This document shows, piece after piece, positions 37,061-50,475 of a stretch of DNA of 64,000 nt (the stretch's first letter is position 1; each line of letters opens with the position of its first letter). Location: positions 39,043,501 through 39,107,500 of the forward strand of contig NC_080563.1 in NCBI RefSeq assembly GCF_030253575.1, written 5' to 3'. A program made the position numbers and the translations under genes. The DNA comes from Rhododendron vialii (taxonomy: Eukaryota; Streptophyta; Magnoliopsida; Ericales; Ericaceae). The notes beneath the pieces are model-generated. The model did no database searches. It was not told the origin of the DNA and saw only the letters and a program-made list of their open reading frames with translations.

Positions 37061-37349
37061 TGAACTTATGCTATTCACAATGGCATAATCAAAAGTAATA
37101 GGTTCTTAAAGTTAATAACGTTTGTACAAAATACGACTCACAATGGTATAATCAAACTTAGCAACCCTCCGCTCCAATTGAGACACGAGCTTTTGGAAAC
37201 ACGAGAATCTATTTTATGTAGAACATAATGTAACAGTCATAATCCTCCGCTCCAAATTGTCTACAAACAAGTAGCAATCATCGATTGACTTATTCAGAAC
37301 ATTTTTCCACTCCTTTTTGTTTTCAGAAAGTCTAAGGTTCTCGACGGAG

Positions 37350-37500
37350 GAATCCCGACCAGATTCCTGACGGCGTGCCGGGCCCACTCCGGCCACTGGA
37401 CGGCTGATCCGAGCCGTCCAAAAATTTTATAAAAAAAAACCGAGTGGGTTTACCCGAAAATCAACGGCATCCGATGTGTGTAGGTGGCCGATTCAAATAC
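37350..37500. mobile_element. Remnant of the GCCGTCC-type repeat family
   Basis: Contains the ggatcggccgtcc-type block (here ccactggacggctgatccga, then gtccaaaaatttt, poly-A, ccgag) and the cggcatccgatgtgtgtagg end found in the units of the 10565-11575 element, so it is a further single copy of that family. Confidence 0.7.
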
Positions 37501-37999
37501 TGTATTTTTGTGTGTATAGGGAACTGTAGCACCTCTCTTTTGTTTTTCCATCGGTATTCAGAACATTTTTTTTCACTTGACGTACTTGATAAACCAGTTT
37601 AATATGTCCTCATGGGACTCTTGAGCAGCGCTCTTGACAGCCGATTCACCACCGTTATTGTGTTTTACTAACCATCCATGATGTACGCCAGGGAATATTT
37701 TCACGAAGCGCTATCGACCTGAAAAATACGGGGGAAAAACAAAGTGGACAAATTAAGAAAATCACACGATTCAGTTCTCTCCGCAGAGCCGATGAAAAGG
37801 GTTCTAACTGTTCAATTGGCTCTCAGTTTCAGTTCTATTTTATGTCTGGACTAGCAACCACTGCACAAGCGATGCACGTGCAATTATATATATCATGGTT
37901 AACAAATAAATAATAACACTGTGATGCAAAAGAATTCAATTCAAGTCAATTTTAGGGCACCAACTAAACAATTAAATTTGAGATCATTTTAAGGAGGTG

Positions 38000-38335
38000 G
38001 CTGTTTGGGATGCTCGGGCTCGGGATGCATCTCCGTTGGGTGGCCAGTGGTTTGCGGCGGTGGCTGCCCAGTGGTGGGGGAGGGCGGTGATCTTGGGTAG
38101 GTTTTGGTGTTCTTTGGGCTGAACTGTAATGTATTGATCTCGGATTTCTGGCTCTTTGGGTGTTTTTGAGCTTCATTGTATATTTGTATTAATCTGGGTA
38201 TTTTGGCCATTAGGTGTTGTTCTTGGCTTTGTCCCTTTGGGTGTACCCTTCAACTTTTGGTTGGAATCCTTCTCTTTTCTCTCTTAATAAAATGTTGCTT
38301 TTGCTATCCAAAAAAGAAAAGGAAAAAAAGAAATA
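38000..38335 (+). mobile_element. LINE 3' end (5'-truncated) with A-rich tail
   Basis: A G/T-rich untranslated stretch ends in an AATAAAATG-type signal (about 38285) and an A/G tail of about 24 bp (38310-38333), the usual look of a 5'-truncated plant L1 insertion. No coding part is left. Confidence 0.55.
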
Positions 38336-38554
38336 ATTTTAAGATAGATGATTATTTTGTGAATGGTGTAACACCGCTAAGAGAAATTTTAAGAAAATGT
38401 AGAAAACACTTTTGCTTACATATAGATGCATATCTCATAGAGTACTCAATCATGGCCATCCACTTGGCACAAAGAGAATTAAAAAGGCATTATATTTTAA
38501 CAGTGATCGATCGACGAGAACCTTCTTTTGAATGGCGACGACACACACACACAC

Positions 38555-38911
38555 TCAGAAGCAGGGCAGCCACTGCTGGCTAGGGTTTCCGTTAGGCTGA
38601 TACAGAATGATTTGGTGAAGAGAGACATCACTGTTTTTAACATTCATGACCAATTTAGCATTGGGGTATGAAATGGTGCCGTCGGCATTGAACACCCAAC
38701 GCTGGTTGCCCACCCCTTGGCATCTGAGGATGATGATCACGGCCGAGGAAGAATGGCCATCGGACGTTAGGCACAGGTTGCGGTTGCTGTGTACCCGAAT
38801 GGTGCCATCGCCGTAGAGCGCCCATTGTTGCTGTTGCCTGCCGTCCACACAAGACTCCAGCCATACACCGCTGTCTTCGTCGCTGTTAGCTTTGCATGCA
38901 CCACTAAGTTT
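38555..38911 (-). pseudogene. Ricin B-type lectin domain fragment (type 2 RIP B-chain-like)
   Basis: A ~115-residue open stretch matches one beta-trefoil lectin domain (the second of a type 2 ribosome-inactivating protein B chain): three QxW-type turns are visible (QQW, QRW, QQW) in the expected spacing, with conserved NRNLCLTS and GNPSQQW elements. It ends at a stop just after the last QxW, where the family also ends. There is no A chain (N-glycosidase), no first B-chain domain, no signal peptide and no in-frame ATG at its upstream edge; a pyrimidine tract plus AG near 38905 could be a splice acceptor or chance. Most likely a truncated, non-toxic lectin remnant; a small spliced lectin gene is the alternative. 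Family members bind galactosides. Confidence 0.7.
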
Positions 38912-39896
38912 TGAGAAACAAATAAGAGTAAGAGGGAAGAAAAAAAAACAATCACAACATCAGCACCATAAATCATTTTACAGGTGAATAATTGTATCCA
39001 TAATGTAACGGCCCGTTGGCAGGAATGTGTTTTAAGAAATATTTTTTTTATAAGTAAAAGTAACATTTTATTAGAAGATCTTGACAAGAGTACATCAAAA
39101 TAGGGGGGGTGGGAGAAGGAAAATCCAACCAAAGTTGGACAAATAGCAAACGAGACGTAGCCCGAAATACCTATGGGCCTAGAAAGTGCCCAGATAATAA
39201 TACAGTAAAAGCTCATAAACAATCACCTAGTGTTCGTTATTTCTTCAATCCCTATGGTTCTACCTCACAAGATGAATAAACACACACACACATATCTATC
39301 TCGGTGAATGAACAAGAAGAGTAGAGTACTACTCGTGCTCTTCATATGTGAACGAGAAGAGGGAGAAGTCATTCTCTTTAAATGAGCAGAGGGTGAGAGT
39401 GGTTGATTTTATGCCTGATTTTAATACAACATAACAAAATTAAGAAATTCATTAAGAATGACATGGTAATCCGGCGTGGGATACAACAATGCTCTTCACC
39501 TGTGTTTCCACTTATTAATTATTTATAGTTACGGACTTTTATATGGATGATTAAAGGGCTTTGTCCTTTAATGTCATTTGGTTCAAGGACATAGTTGTAA
39601 TTTTACAATTTTTGTTTTGTTTCAATTTTCTGGTGCACCAATTAAATGAAAGATATTGTTTTATTTGCAGCATGTTTTAAAATATGTTCTTAATCTTGCA
39701 CTTTATCCTCAAAATTTAAAAAAATGGTCACGATCAATATGGTACATCCATCCAAAAACTCATATGACGATTTGAATCCTACTATGTGAAAAAAAAAATA
39801 CAAATAATGTAAGCTAAAGTCCAAATTAATTGGGTCGGTCAAACCCATAATTTAACCCTGTAAGAATGTCTTCACAATTGCATCATCACTACATCT

Positions 39897-40143
39897 AAGG
39901 AGACATCTCTATAACACCAACGAATGAAGAGCAAATTGTCCTTCTTCTTTTTTTTGTTTCAAAGTAGAATATTTCAACCTAGAAGCTTTTTTAGTGTCAT
40001 CCATAATCATGCATTAATTCAGGTCAAAGGAGACATCTCTATAACAACAACGAATGAAGAACAAATTGTCCTTTTTTAAATTTGTTTCAAAGTAGAATTT
40101 CAACCTAGAAGTTTTTTTAGTTCATCCATAATCATGCATTAAT
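39897..40143 (+). repeat. ~128-bp tandem duplication
   Basis: The block starting aaggagacatctctataaca and ending ccataatcatgcattaa occurs twice in tandem (about 39897-40024 and 40026-40143) with small indels. No coding potential. Confidence 0.9.
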
Positions 40144-40789
40144 AAATATGTGCAGAAGTAAAGCTTCTATAAATTACTATATGCATATATTGATCCAGAA
40201 ATTGATGATAAATTGATTTAGAGGCGGATCAAGAACTTTGTCACCCATGAAGTGGAGGTGGTGACTTGAATGGGTGGCTATGGTACAGGTTGAAGTGGCA
40301 AAGGCGGTGGGTGATTGCAGCGGTAAGTGACTTACGAGCGGTGGAGGTAAGTGGTGGCCGGAACAGACAAATTTGTTTAGATTATTGTCATAATTTATTC
40401 AAAAAAATTTACCATCCATAACAATTTTTAGTTTTTGGATTTCTCTGGTCGAAACGAATTACTAGTATCCAAAAAAAATGACGCAAAACAAACAAATACA
40501 AAAAATATTAGAATAAACTTTATAGAAATAAGATAGGGGCTTAACATATATGCCCTTATAAATTTTAAGGGTAATATTTGTAATTTTTCCAATCATTTAG
40601 GGCCTGTTTGATAAAACTGAAAACTGAAACTGAATGCTGAAAAATTAAGTACTGAAAGCTGAATGCTGAAGTTTTTAATTTGAAAAGCTGTTTGGTAAAC
40701 ATATTAAGTACTGAATTAAAAAAAAATGATAAATTAATTTTAGTTCTGATTCTCTTTCAATTTACTAATGGTTACAATGTACTTATAAT

Positions 40790-40995
40790 AATAGTGGAAT
40801 GGTGATTGTGGTGGTGGTGTATTGGTGGTGATGGAGTGGCGGCGGCGGCGGTGGAGTGATGGTGTAATGGTGACAGTGCGTGGTGTTAGTGGAGTGATAG
40901 TTGTGCAATTGTAGTGGTGGCAGCGGCGACGGTGTGGTAATGGTGGTGGTGATGGAATGATAGGAGAGTGGTGGTGGTAGTGGTATGGTGATTAA
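40790..40995. repeat. GGT/GGC-rich low-complexity tract
   Basis: About 200 bp of imperfect (GGT)n and (GTGAT)n repeats. The Pro/His/Thr-rich reading on the minus strand is a by-product of this repetition and is not taken as a gene. Confidence 0.8.
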
Positions 40996-42469
40996 GTGCA
41001 AGTACACAAGAATTCAGCCAGAATTAAGTAGCTCAAAGTTACTTATTTTTTTTTAACTTTTTAGCCTACATTTTAAGTAGCACTTAATTTGTTAAGCAAT
41101 GTATAATGTCGTTATCAAACCTACCGAATCACTTATTACTTAATTGATTTAGTTTTAAGTGCTGAATTTAGGTTATTAAACATGCCCTTAGACGGAAAGA
41201 GGCTGTGGAGTTAACGGTGGGGACCTTTAAAATACAAAATTGAAACATTGGGGATCAATTTTGTGCAGTTGGTAGGTTGGGGACTAAAACGGAACACAAG
41301 TAATATTTGGGGACCAAAAATGTTAATAAGCCTACTTATATGTGTACTTGTGGTATTGTCCATAAAAGGGCAAAAGGTTGGCCTGGGGAAAAGAAATAAA
41401 GTTTGCCGAGCAGGGTTATAACCAAAATACATAATTTTTTTTATATTTTAACGATAAATTCGAAATGGTACCCGGTAGCATATTGGTACCGATACGTACC
41501 GTTCTATTAACAAATTTGATACCATATTAGAAACGGTATTTAGAACCATGGTCCCCACTCCCCCTTTCTCTTTTCTTTCGCATGTATTCTCTCCATCACA
41601 TAAAAATTGTCCCATCCGTTGAATGAGAATTTAGAAATGGTTTTGTTGGGTTAAGAGTTTAGTTTAATTTAGTTTTAGTAATGGTGAAGAGAGAAATATG
41701 ATAATAATTGAAGAGAGGGATAATGATTGAAGAAAAATAAAAAAAGATGAGAAAGTAATAATTGGAGAAATATGATAATGATTGTAGAAAGAAGTAAGAT
41801 AATGATTGAAAAACTAAACTAAAACTAAACTAAACTAACTTGAGAACCGAACATAAAGAATGTATTTCAATAAAAAATTCCAATTCATTTTGAGAAATTC
41901 ATTTTAAAATTTTCTTGATCAATTTTTTTTTATGGTTTCGATCAATTTTTTTTTATGGTTTCGATTAATTTATGCACACATCGACTAATTTTTTAAAGTT
42001 ATGTCGAGCACAGCAAGACTTGAAATTCAACAAAGAAATTACTTTTTGTGCAAGAATCGCACCGCAGATTCAACTAAGCTGCGAACGGCGGAGAATATTT
42101 GGGGATTTCTCGATACTAATGGCTGCCTTTCAAAGATTCTCAGTTTTTACATTTTCCAGGATGCGGTTGGAGGAAGCATTTGGAGGCAGTTAGAAGCCAT
42201 GTGCGATCAGATCCTTTAGTCCCTTTCGCTTATCACAATCCACCTCATATTTCTTCAAGTACTCTTCGACTCATAATTTCTTTCTTTCTTTTTTCTCGAT
42301 TACGGATTTGTCCTAGCGATTGTGATTAGGGTTAGTCTTAGTTCGATTGATGATTAGGGTTTCCAACTGTTAATTGGACAAAAGATAGGGGCTTCGTTCC
42401 CAATGAGGTTGGTTCATCGGCTGCTCGGCATCCGTGTTATTTTGATCCACCATCGACTTGTTATTATTC

Positions 42470-42670
42470 CACATTTTTTTTTGATAACTCAGGTCTGGAT
42501 CAGCTTACGCACAACTCGACTAATCCTGAGGTCAAATCCCACGCCCTGGGGCCGACGTGTGGGGAGTCCAATTAAAACCAGAGCAATTGCTCCGTATAGA
42601 CTGCCCCAAAGGAGTTGACCTTAGCAGGGAGCAAACCTCTACGTCCCAGGCCTTGACCACAAGGGGGTTT
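42470..42670 (-). mobile_element. SINE-like repeat (Au-type wording)
   Basis: Contains ggatcagcttacgcacaact followed by cgactaatcc and gaggtcaaatcccacgccct, close in wording to the plant Au SINE family read in reverse. A T-run at about 42474 lies on its left side. It falls between the putative COQ10 leader region and the COQ10 start codon. Confidence 0.45.
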
Positions 42671-43222
42671 ATTTTTATTCCACATTACTTGGGTATGGAA
42701 TAGGTAATTAGAATGTACACGAGGAGCCTCTTCAATTGATATTATCTATATTTGTTGTTGGCTTTGAAGTTTCTATATGGTGTACTCATTTCATCTCACA
42801 TTGAAAGAGTTTAATCTATGCTACCCATTTCATCTCGCATTGAAAGAGTTTTATCTATACTAGGAAAAGATTGGACGATGATAAATTCACAATAGGGTAC
42901 ACGTGACATACCTAGAAACGGGTGCACTATCAGAAATGTTAGAGAATATTGTCCACTGTTGCTTTGGCATGGAATATGTGACTTCACCTAATACCTTAAA
43001 CTTAAGGGTTGGATTCAAAGTTCTACACCATTTCTTATGAAAGATGCTTTCTGTTGGATTCCTCTTTTCGTTGATTATGAATTTGTGTAGTTATACTGAT
43101 TAATTTCTTGCCAAACTTGAAACTAGGTCGAGGAAGACATTCCTTGTGAAAAGGAACTTTTGGTATTCAATCAATTAGGGTTTTATACCGTTCATTGACG
43201 AAAAACTAGTGATTCTTTTACG

Positions 43223-46200
43223 ATGAGGTCGGCTGTCTCGACGTGGAAGGCGTTTGGCTGGTTAATTTCACAGCGGAATGGCAGTAGATGCTTGACAAGA
43301 TATTCTGGGAACTATGGGGCATTGGGAAGTTGTGTTCAGATACGATGGTTGAGTGGCATTGTGGGAACTGAAACAATGCTGGTTAATAAGGACATTAAAG
43401 CTTTTAAGGACGACAATTCATTTCGGGTAAGTGGTTGCAGTAGCAACGCTGCTGTTCAGAGGAGGGGTTTTCTTGGTTGTGGGGACGGGGAAGAGGGCAG
43501 CATGGTCTCCAAACTCCATGAAGAGCGGCGTATTTTGGGGTATGTTTTTTCTTATTCTACTTGTTAACTCCTTTTGTTTGTTGGCTTTGTGTTTGTCTGA
43601 AAGGTTACGGAAAAGAAGAAGTTTCTATTTCTACTAATAGCACTGAAATTTGTCACCAAACCATATCATGTTTCTTATGCCATCTCTTAATATAACACGT
43701 GCATTTATTAGTTATCATCTTGTTTATCTCTATTTCCATTGTACATGGTACAAACTGCTTGTGTGTGTTGGCATGCTTAGTACCTTCCGTTGACGGTCAA
43801 AATTATTCGGATTGGCGCTTAACTATCTTATTGAGATTGTCTTAGCGGATGAGGGCAATTTTGTTTGCTTCTTTCTCTACCTTATGCTGCAATTTGGTAT
43901 TTGCCTTTGCTAAAACTTCTCCAAAACTTTAAATATTTGAACATGTTCAAGATCTGATTTTCTCAGGAGTGCGATTTAAAACATGTTAACTAGTTTTCTT
44001 TTGGTTGCATTTTGACATCATCCATGTCCTTATAGCACTTGTATAAGTTATACAAGTTAATATAGGTTATCGATAATAGGTATTCTCCTGAGCAATTATT
44101 CAATGTGGTTGCTGCTGTTGACTTGTATCAAGATTTTCTCCCCTGGTGCCAGCGATCGGATATAGTTCGACGCTACCCTGATGGATCATTTGATGCTGAG
44201 CTGGAGATTGGTTTCAAATTTCTTGTTGAAAGCTATGTTTCCCATGTTGAATGGAAAAGGCCAACATACGTTAAGGTAAGTTCTGCTTTAATTTTCTTGC
44301 TCTTACGTTTAAGATCTTGTTTAAGATCTTTTTTAACTCGTTAGAAAAAATCTGTCAAATCTAAGTAGATGCACAACAGAGCACAATTTTATCACAATGA
44401 CTGCAAAACCTTTTCTTGGGCCGCACCCTTAACTCAAATGGAACTGAGCTACACTCAAAAGTAGTTGAGCGATATAAGAAAACCCCTCCGTGACAACAGT
44501 GTCAGAATTAAGCTCTTGCAGCAACTTTCCCCGAGATGAGTGGGCAATATCAGGCTGAGCATTTGGTGTTGCGATTGAAGTTTTCCCCAAAGAGGAGGGG
44601 AGGGATTTCTGGGTGTGTAGTCATCCAAAAACAACCATAGACATATGCGGTCTATGGATCTGACACAGTTTGAACAGCCCAGTGTGAAAATTTTGGAAAA
44701 AGTTTGATAGGAAGATAGGTAAGAGGATGGCAAGTTGGCAACTAATTTAACGATATTCCCAATTTCTTGGTTATACTTGTACCTCAAAAGCTATGTGGGA
44801 AAACTGATGTATATTGCATGGCCATGACCAGTTACAACTTACAACATGATTTGCTAATTTCTGCATCATTCTACCTTTGAAGATACAAAATTCTTATTCA
44901 TGTCTCCTCCTAGCTTCCTCAATAGTTTGGAATGTTTAATTTTAGATTATATTGTAGCTAACAATTTATATCTAGCGTTTTTTGTTAGAATTATCAACAT
45001 ATCCAAGATATGCAGCTCAGCTTACCAAGAATTTATGTTTAAAATAAGTATTATATAAATATGCTTGTCCCTGTAACTTGGGTATGTGTTTTAGACTTTT
45101 AGTGTTCTGTTCATCTATGGACATTGATCTATAATGAGCTACTTCGGTTATCATGTAGGACTATGACTGTGTTTGGTGGTGGGATTGTTGTCATGTTGAT
45201 GTACTTATTACCATCCCTCCTGTTTTTGTTCCAGTCAACTGCATCAGAAAGTTCTCTTTTTGATCATTTAATAAACATTTGGGAACTCAGTCCGGGACCC
45301 AATCCAGGAACTTGCAACCTCTATTTCTTTGTGGATTTTAAGTTCAACTCACCGCTCTATCGACAGGTAAATGTACCTTCGGACAATTTTGTTGTAGTGC
45401 GCAACTTTCTTCGTACTACAGCTAATGCATGTAATGTTGAATTTTCACTTTATTTGAGGTGGGCATGGCTTAGGAAATTTTCCTAACTTAATGTAGGTGA
45501 TTCATTTAGGAACTTATGTGCCCGATTTGATCTTGCATGTTTGACTCTTTATGGAATAATTTGCAGTATGGAATATTATTGTACTCCGCTTAGGTGCCAC
45601 AGTCTGTAGCATCACAAACATTTCCATCTCACTACTGCAGGGCCGACCTTTATCAATGCAAACCTAAGAAGCACAGACATAGGAAACGACAATTCTAAAT
45701 AAATGGGAGACACGGACATAGCAAAAAGATATATCCATATACATATGCATATTTATTTTTAGTTTTTCATATGAATACTGTACCCAGAAATAGTCAAAAC
45801 TCATGGAACTAGCACAGTAGCACTTCAGAAAGACAAACCGTGTGATACAAGACAGTATTATTACCGTATCCAACACTGAAGCAAAACCAATGAATATCTT
45901 AGACTATTAATAGTACTGATACAATCCAAAAAAAACCAAAAAGCATTCATTCAAATATTCAACAACCAACATTCATCAAAGCAACCAGAAAAACCATTTG
46001 TAAGCCTCCCAGCCTTTAAAACATACACTGCCCTGTTCCCTGACATTTCTATATTTAGGGGTCTCAGAAATGTTGAAACTGTGTCCAACTGGAAAAACCT
46101 AATAACCTTAAATGGATAAACGACTGAGCGTGTCTCATATGTATTTAGGTGCGTCCTTGGAGTGTCCGACACGGGTTTGGTGATCTATTAGGCGGGTCGG

Positions 46201-47491
46201 TGCTTCATAAATGCAACAGAAGTGTATAGTTGCTGCGTGCTTCATCAGCTCCTCCTTGGCTGTTTATGTCTATTACGGATGCAGTGCACTGTAGCGGTCC
46301 AACCACCAACGTACCATTTCCTCGTACTTTCGTAGAACTTCAACCCACTGTGGCCATTCTCATGAACCCACTCTCTTCTGAGCTTTTGTCTCCATTTTAT
46401 TCACCACGCTGCCTTTATCACTGCCACGCTGCCACTACCCTACAACCAAGTCTGTTGTCGTTGTTGTCAATGCTACTTGACTACTTTCCCATATCTCGAT
46501 CCAAATATGTGACCGATTAACTAAACCAAACCTACTTAAACTGCATATTGTGTCTCAATTAATGATATGCTACCCACTTTGTTTTGCAAATCTCACCCAA
46601 TTCTTAGATTATTCAGCATTCTTATTCAGAATTTAGCATCCATAACCATTTACTGAAACATTGCTTTCATGGAAATTGAAAAAGGAATTTGTTGTCTACA
46701 TGGAGTTGATTCTCTAACTGGCTCTATTCAAAGCCGTTTCCTCGGTTAATGTTAGGGAAATCATGTCTCCCAGCTTTATCTTTCTAAATCCTTTCCTTTG
46801 GCACTTTTGGACCCTTGTCTCTTCTTCTAGGAGGTAGAGATGGTCTAAGTTTCATGCGGCAATGCCTTTTATAACCAACATTCTCTTCATTCTTCTTTTG
46901 GTACCATTTTTAATATCCTGCAAAGCATTAACTCGTGTTGTGCTTTCTTTTGAAACAACTCACGAGTCTTTAGTATCTTTAATGTAAAAGGTCCTTTGTT
47001 CTTCTTTTGAAATGCTTTTTGACTTCCCATGAATGCATCTGTTTCTCGGTCCAACTTAGTAAGACTACTCAGTATCTTTCAACGTGAAAGGATTTTCAAG
47101 GTCACAGCAATTCTGCTCAATCAATTTTTCTCTTCACTTCAAAATTTTCTGAAAGAATTGTTTAATGCGACTAAGTATGTTATCTGGGATGATGCTACAT
47201 GCTTGCATACATGTTTGTTTGTTTAGTCGGTGTAATTTATTATCTGTGCAACTGTCGTAGACCCCTATTCTTTTACATGGTTTGGAGTTTCAAAAGTGAA
47301 TTTTCTGCTTTGTTGTGTAATATTAGTTTGAAGCGGTCTAACTTGGTCAATCACTTTATGCTGGACAGATGGCATCGGTGTTTTTTAAAGAGGTTGTCTC
47401 TCGACTTGTTAGTTCGTTCCATGATCGTTGTCGTCAGGTATACGGACCTGGAGTCCCCGTTCTTGAAAATACTCACAAGCATAGGGCTTGA
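43223..47491 (+). CDS. COQ10: Coenzyme Q-binding protein COQ10, START domain, mitochondrial
   Basis: Joined CDS of four exons: 43223-43539, 44080-44275, 45235-45366, 47369-47491; phases 2, 0, 0; 255 residues, the same as the Arabidopsis homologue as I recall it. Residues 1 to about 75 are Arg/Ser-rich with few acidic residues early on (MRSAVSTWKAFGWLISQRNG), a plausible mitochondrial presequence. The START/polyketide-cyclase fold follows: RRGFLGCGDGEEGS, ERRILGYSPEQLFNVVAAVDLY, FLPWCQRSDIVRR, GFKFLVESYVSHVEWKRP, then SSLFDHLINIWELSPGP, FFVDFKFNSPLYRQ, and a C-terminal helix (ASVFFKEVVSRLVSSFHDRCRQ). COQ10 binds ubiquinone at the inner membrane and is needed for its efficient synthesis and use in respiration. 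Introns are 0.5, 1.0 and 2.0 kb; the last holds a repeat. An upstream non-coding exon near 42.0-42.2 kb is possible but unproven. Confidence 0.94.
45665..46213. mobile_element. Inverted-repeat element in COQ10 intron 3
   Basis: Ends carry inverted AAGCACNGAC-type motifs (aagcacagacatagg on the left, cgggtcggtgcttcat on the right), with internal gacacggacat / gtgtccgacacggg blocks also inverted. Looks like a ~550-bp degenerate MITE; target duplication not resolved. Confidence 0.45.
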
Positions 47492-48099
47492 AAGTTTGTT
47501 TTGTATTTGTGACATATTGTACTCTCCAAGGGCCAAATGCAATTCAAACAGATTCCAGAATGGTAGGATCAAATTGTTTACCATGCCATGTCTTCCGGGT
47601 TTTATTTTGAGCAGCGTTGGTTACTCAATTGTTTTTTGCGGGTGCAATTTTGGGAAATAGCAGAACTTAGTTGGTGGACTTGGCATCGTCGTTTTCTTGC
47701 AATATTTATTTTACTAATTACTATTTTAAGATCCCTCTACTCATAAATGGCGAGATTGATACGTAGTTGGATGAAATTGGTTTCATTGTTGCATCTCCTG
47801 TACAATAATGTTGAAACTGATCTGAATTCTTGAAATGGGCATTTGGGCTGAGCAGAACTGAATTTCCTCTTTGGCTTATGGTTTTTTCCCCTTTCTTATT
47901 TGCTTTGCTTTGCTTGATTATTGTAGCCTAGTAGAAACGACTAGAGGTCTTTCGAATCTTGCGATGGAGATCTCGTGCCAATGGGATCAATTTTGTTACC
48001 CACCTCTATTATTGTTTTAAATTCTACTTGAAAAAAAAAACTATTACACTTTGCTTCCTTTCATCTTTTAAACTCTTGCGAAATTTTGTTTTCTAAATG

Positions 48100-50263
48100 G
48101 ACATCTCCAATAGATTCGGAATTTTTTTTTCACTTTTCGACCAACAAGGCAATTGCGTATTTTAATTCAAAGCCTGAAGGCGAAGATTACATCACAATAA
48201 TAGGAGTGAACCAAAACTACCAACATTTAAGACACGAGCATTGTTGAAAGCGCTATAGACTACAGGTTCTATGATGCGTATTGGTGAAGCAGACCAGCCA
48301 AGGTGCCGACAAAGGAGCTATCTTTGACTTTGTAGTACGAGTATTCAGCGGAAAATCCAGTGCAAATCATAGACATGAAACATTGATGCAATTCTCAATA
48401 ACTCACACAAAATTGCTCTCTGAACATGTTGCCGGTCAGCTCATAGCATGAAGAGTCACCGACTGAATTAGTGAGCCCTCGCAGCCATGAGCAAATGGAT
48501 GCCACTCCGGACAAGCCTCCACTGTCATGGCGATTGCATGCAATTTGCCATGAACCTCACAAAAGAAAAATCATTAGGCCGTCCTGGATGTATTATGTGA
48601 CATTGTTACACGATATTTCTAGTAAATGGAAACCGCCATGCATATTATGTGAGTTATCTCTTGTCAACTACAAACCTAATAGAGGATAGTATATAGTTCA
48701 TTTTCTTTCACTTGCTTAATTTATGACTACGTTGTTTGTCAGGAGCATAACGTAGACAACAACATGTAACTTGATAACACTCCGGGAGTATGGAATAAGA
48801 ATAGTCATTGGCCCATGGAAGTTCAAGAAAGCTGCCCAGAATTTAAAATCAATACTTGAAATTCACTTTCTTTCGGGTAATTTCTCCAGAAAATTTTGGG
48901 AGAATGTAGGAGGATTGATGGGATATTTACCCGAAATGGGAAACTACTAGCTGCCAAGTGTTTGATGAATGTGGGGCTGTGAGCTCTTTTAACTTTTGAG
49001 CAACGCTTGCGGAGTATCACTCGACATTTTCATGTGATAGTCGTTGAGTTACAATCAGATAAATAGTGACTCATAACCTGTGTTGTGACAGTTTATTGGT
49101 TAAGAGTATCACGTAAGCGAAGCAATTGACCAATATTTTTTTGATTTAAAAAGCAGCCAATTATATGTACCTTTCGATCTATTAGTGAAAGTTCTTTTGT
49201 TTTTTTAAGCCAATAATTATTAAAATAAAAAAATATGTTAGTAGTGGTGACCGGCAAGTGCCCATTTTTTCCTGAAATGGGATTGCGTGCCAATCTTTCA
49301 TTCATACTAACAACGTCAGTATCATGCACCAAATGCCATAAACATTGAATTGCGTGTCATATTAACACCACACACGTCCCGCAACTTGGAGTGATTGTTA
49401 ATCAATTACTATTATTCAACCATCAATACACACTTTACACACAAACTCATGTATTTTGGTGAGATTCATATACACTAAAGGTGCAGTGCGTGTGGGCCTT
49501 AATGTAAATATGAGTAAATTTATGAAAATATTTATGTAAGTGTTTATACTTGTAGAATGATTGATTATTAATCGCTCGTGTGGTGTTTCATCAACTTTCT
49601 TCATCACACATTAATACACATTACTGTGAGAGCTACAAACTTGGTAGTGAAACACACACCAGTTGGGGCTGCAAATCAACCAAGCTGCTTGGCTCGCAAG
49701 CAGCTCGTGGCTTGCCTAAGTTTGTTTAGTAATCGAGGCGAGTTTGAGTTTGAGTTTTTCGCTCATTTATTAAACGAGCCGCTGAGCTCGACACTCAAAA
49801 GTTTAGCTCGACTCTCACAAACTAGGCTCGTTTGTATAGGCTCTGCTCATTTAAAGAGTCCCATTAAGTAAAATTAGCTAGGCTTGGCTTATTAAGAGCT
49901 TGAACACTCCGAAACTCAACACGCCTCGTTTGCACCCCTTGCACTAGGCAACGTATAGTGGAGGAGGAGTTGACAGGAAGCACACGGCCGGTGCTCTACG
50001 AGCAATTAATAATTGACAAAATTACTTAGAGACCCCGCATCTATATGTTTTGGATAAAACACCACTAACGTTTAAAACCGCTCATTTAGACCCCTTCATC
50101 TTACGATCCTACCTTTTAAAAATCACCCACATTGACCTCTTCATCTGTAAAAATTGTCCACGTTGACCCTATCATCTTAACGGTTTTTTTGATAGAATGG
50201 TGCTGATTGGTTAGCGGTTATAGATGAGGGAATCTGAATGGACAATTTTAACAGAAATGATTC
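48100..50263. other. Intergenic, COQ10 to SCP2
   Basis: No supportable gene. It holds a possible LINE tail in reverse (48135-48210), the CTCGGCTCG repeat (49664-49945), and otherwise unassigned AT-rich sequence. ORFs here are under 100 codons and resemble nothing known to me. Confidence 0.5.
49664..49945. repeat. CTCGGCTCG-type dispersed repeat, copy 2
   Basis: Starts ggggctgcaaatcaaccaag and consists of recurring GAGCCGAGCT/GGCTCG motifs, as do the copies at 8628-8905 and 59846-60090. No ORF, no clear ends. Confidence 0.7.
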
Positions 50264-50475
50264 GTGCACAGACTGCTGTGCACAAGCAGCTGTGCACAGC
50301 AGCCTTTTCCTCCCGCCCCGGTCGCACAAAGATGATCGGAGCCGCTCATTTTGTTCAAAATATGTCGTTTAAGGTCTCTGTAAAAAATGAGCTTCGTTCG
50401 ATATCGTTAGAGGCGTTAACAAAACACCCAAAATCACTTCAGAAATTAGGCTTGTGCACAGCAGTATGTGCACGT
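50264..50475. mobile_element. GTGCACAG-bounded MITE upstream of SCP2
   Basis: Bounded by clustered TGTGCACAGC palindromes on the left and CTTGTGCACAGCAGTATGTGC on the right, with internal tcgatatcgtta shared with the foldback at 31038-31471. It ends about 255 bp before the SCP2 ATG, so it forms part of the promoter region. Confidence 0.5.

Larger units (their letters stand above)
39230..43222. other. Intergenic, upstream of COQ10
   Basis: Holds the tandem duplication, the GGT tract and the SINE-like repeat listed separately, plus small tandem repeats at 41916-41968 (25-bp unit) and 42790-42856 (43-bp unit). COQ10 leader exons may lie at 42000-42230. No protein gene supported. Confidence 0.5.

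Noticed and set aside
39897-40143. Direct repeats considered as a CRISPR-like or satellite array
   Set aside because: Only two copies with no spacers; a simple tandem duplication in a plant genome.
40783-41007. Pro/His/Thr-rich minus-strand ORF
   Set aside because: By-product of a GGT-rich low-complexity tract.
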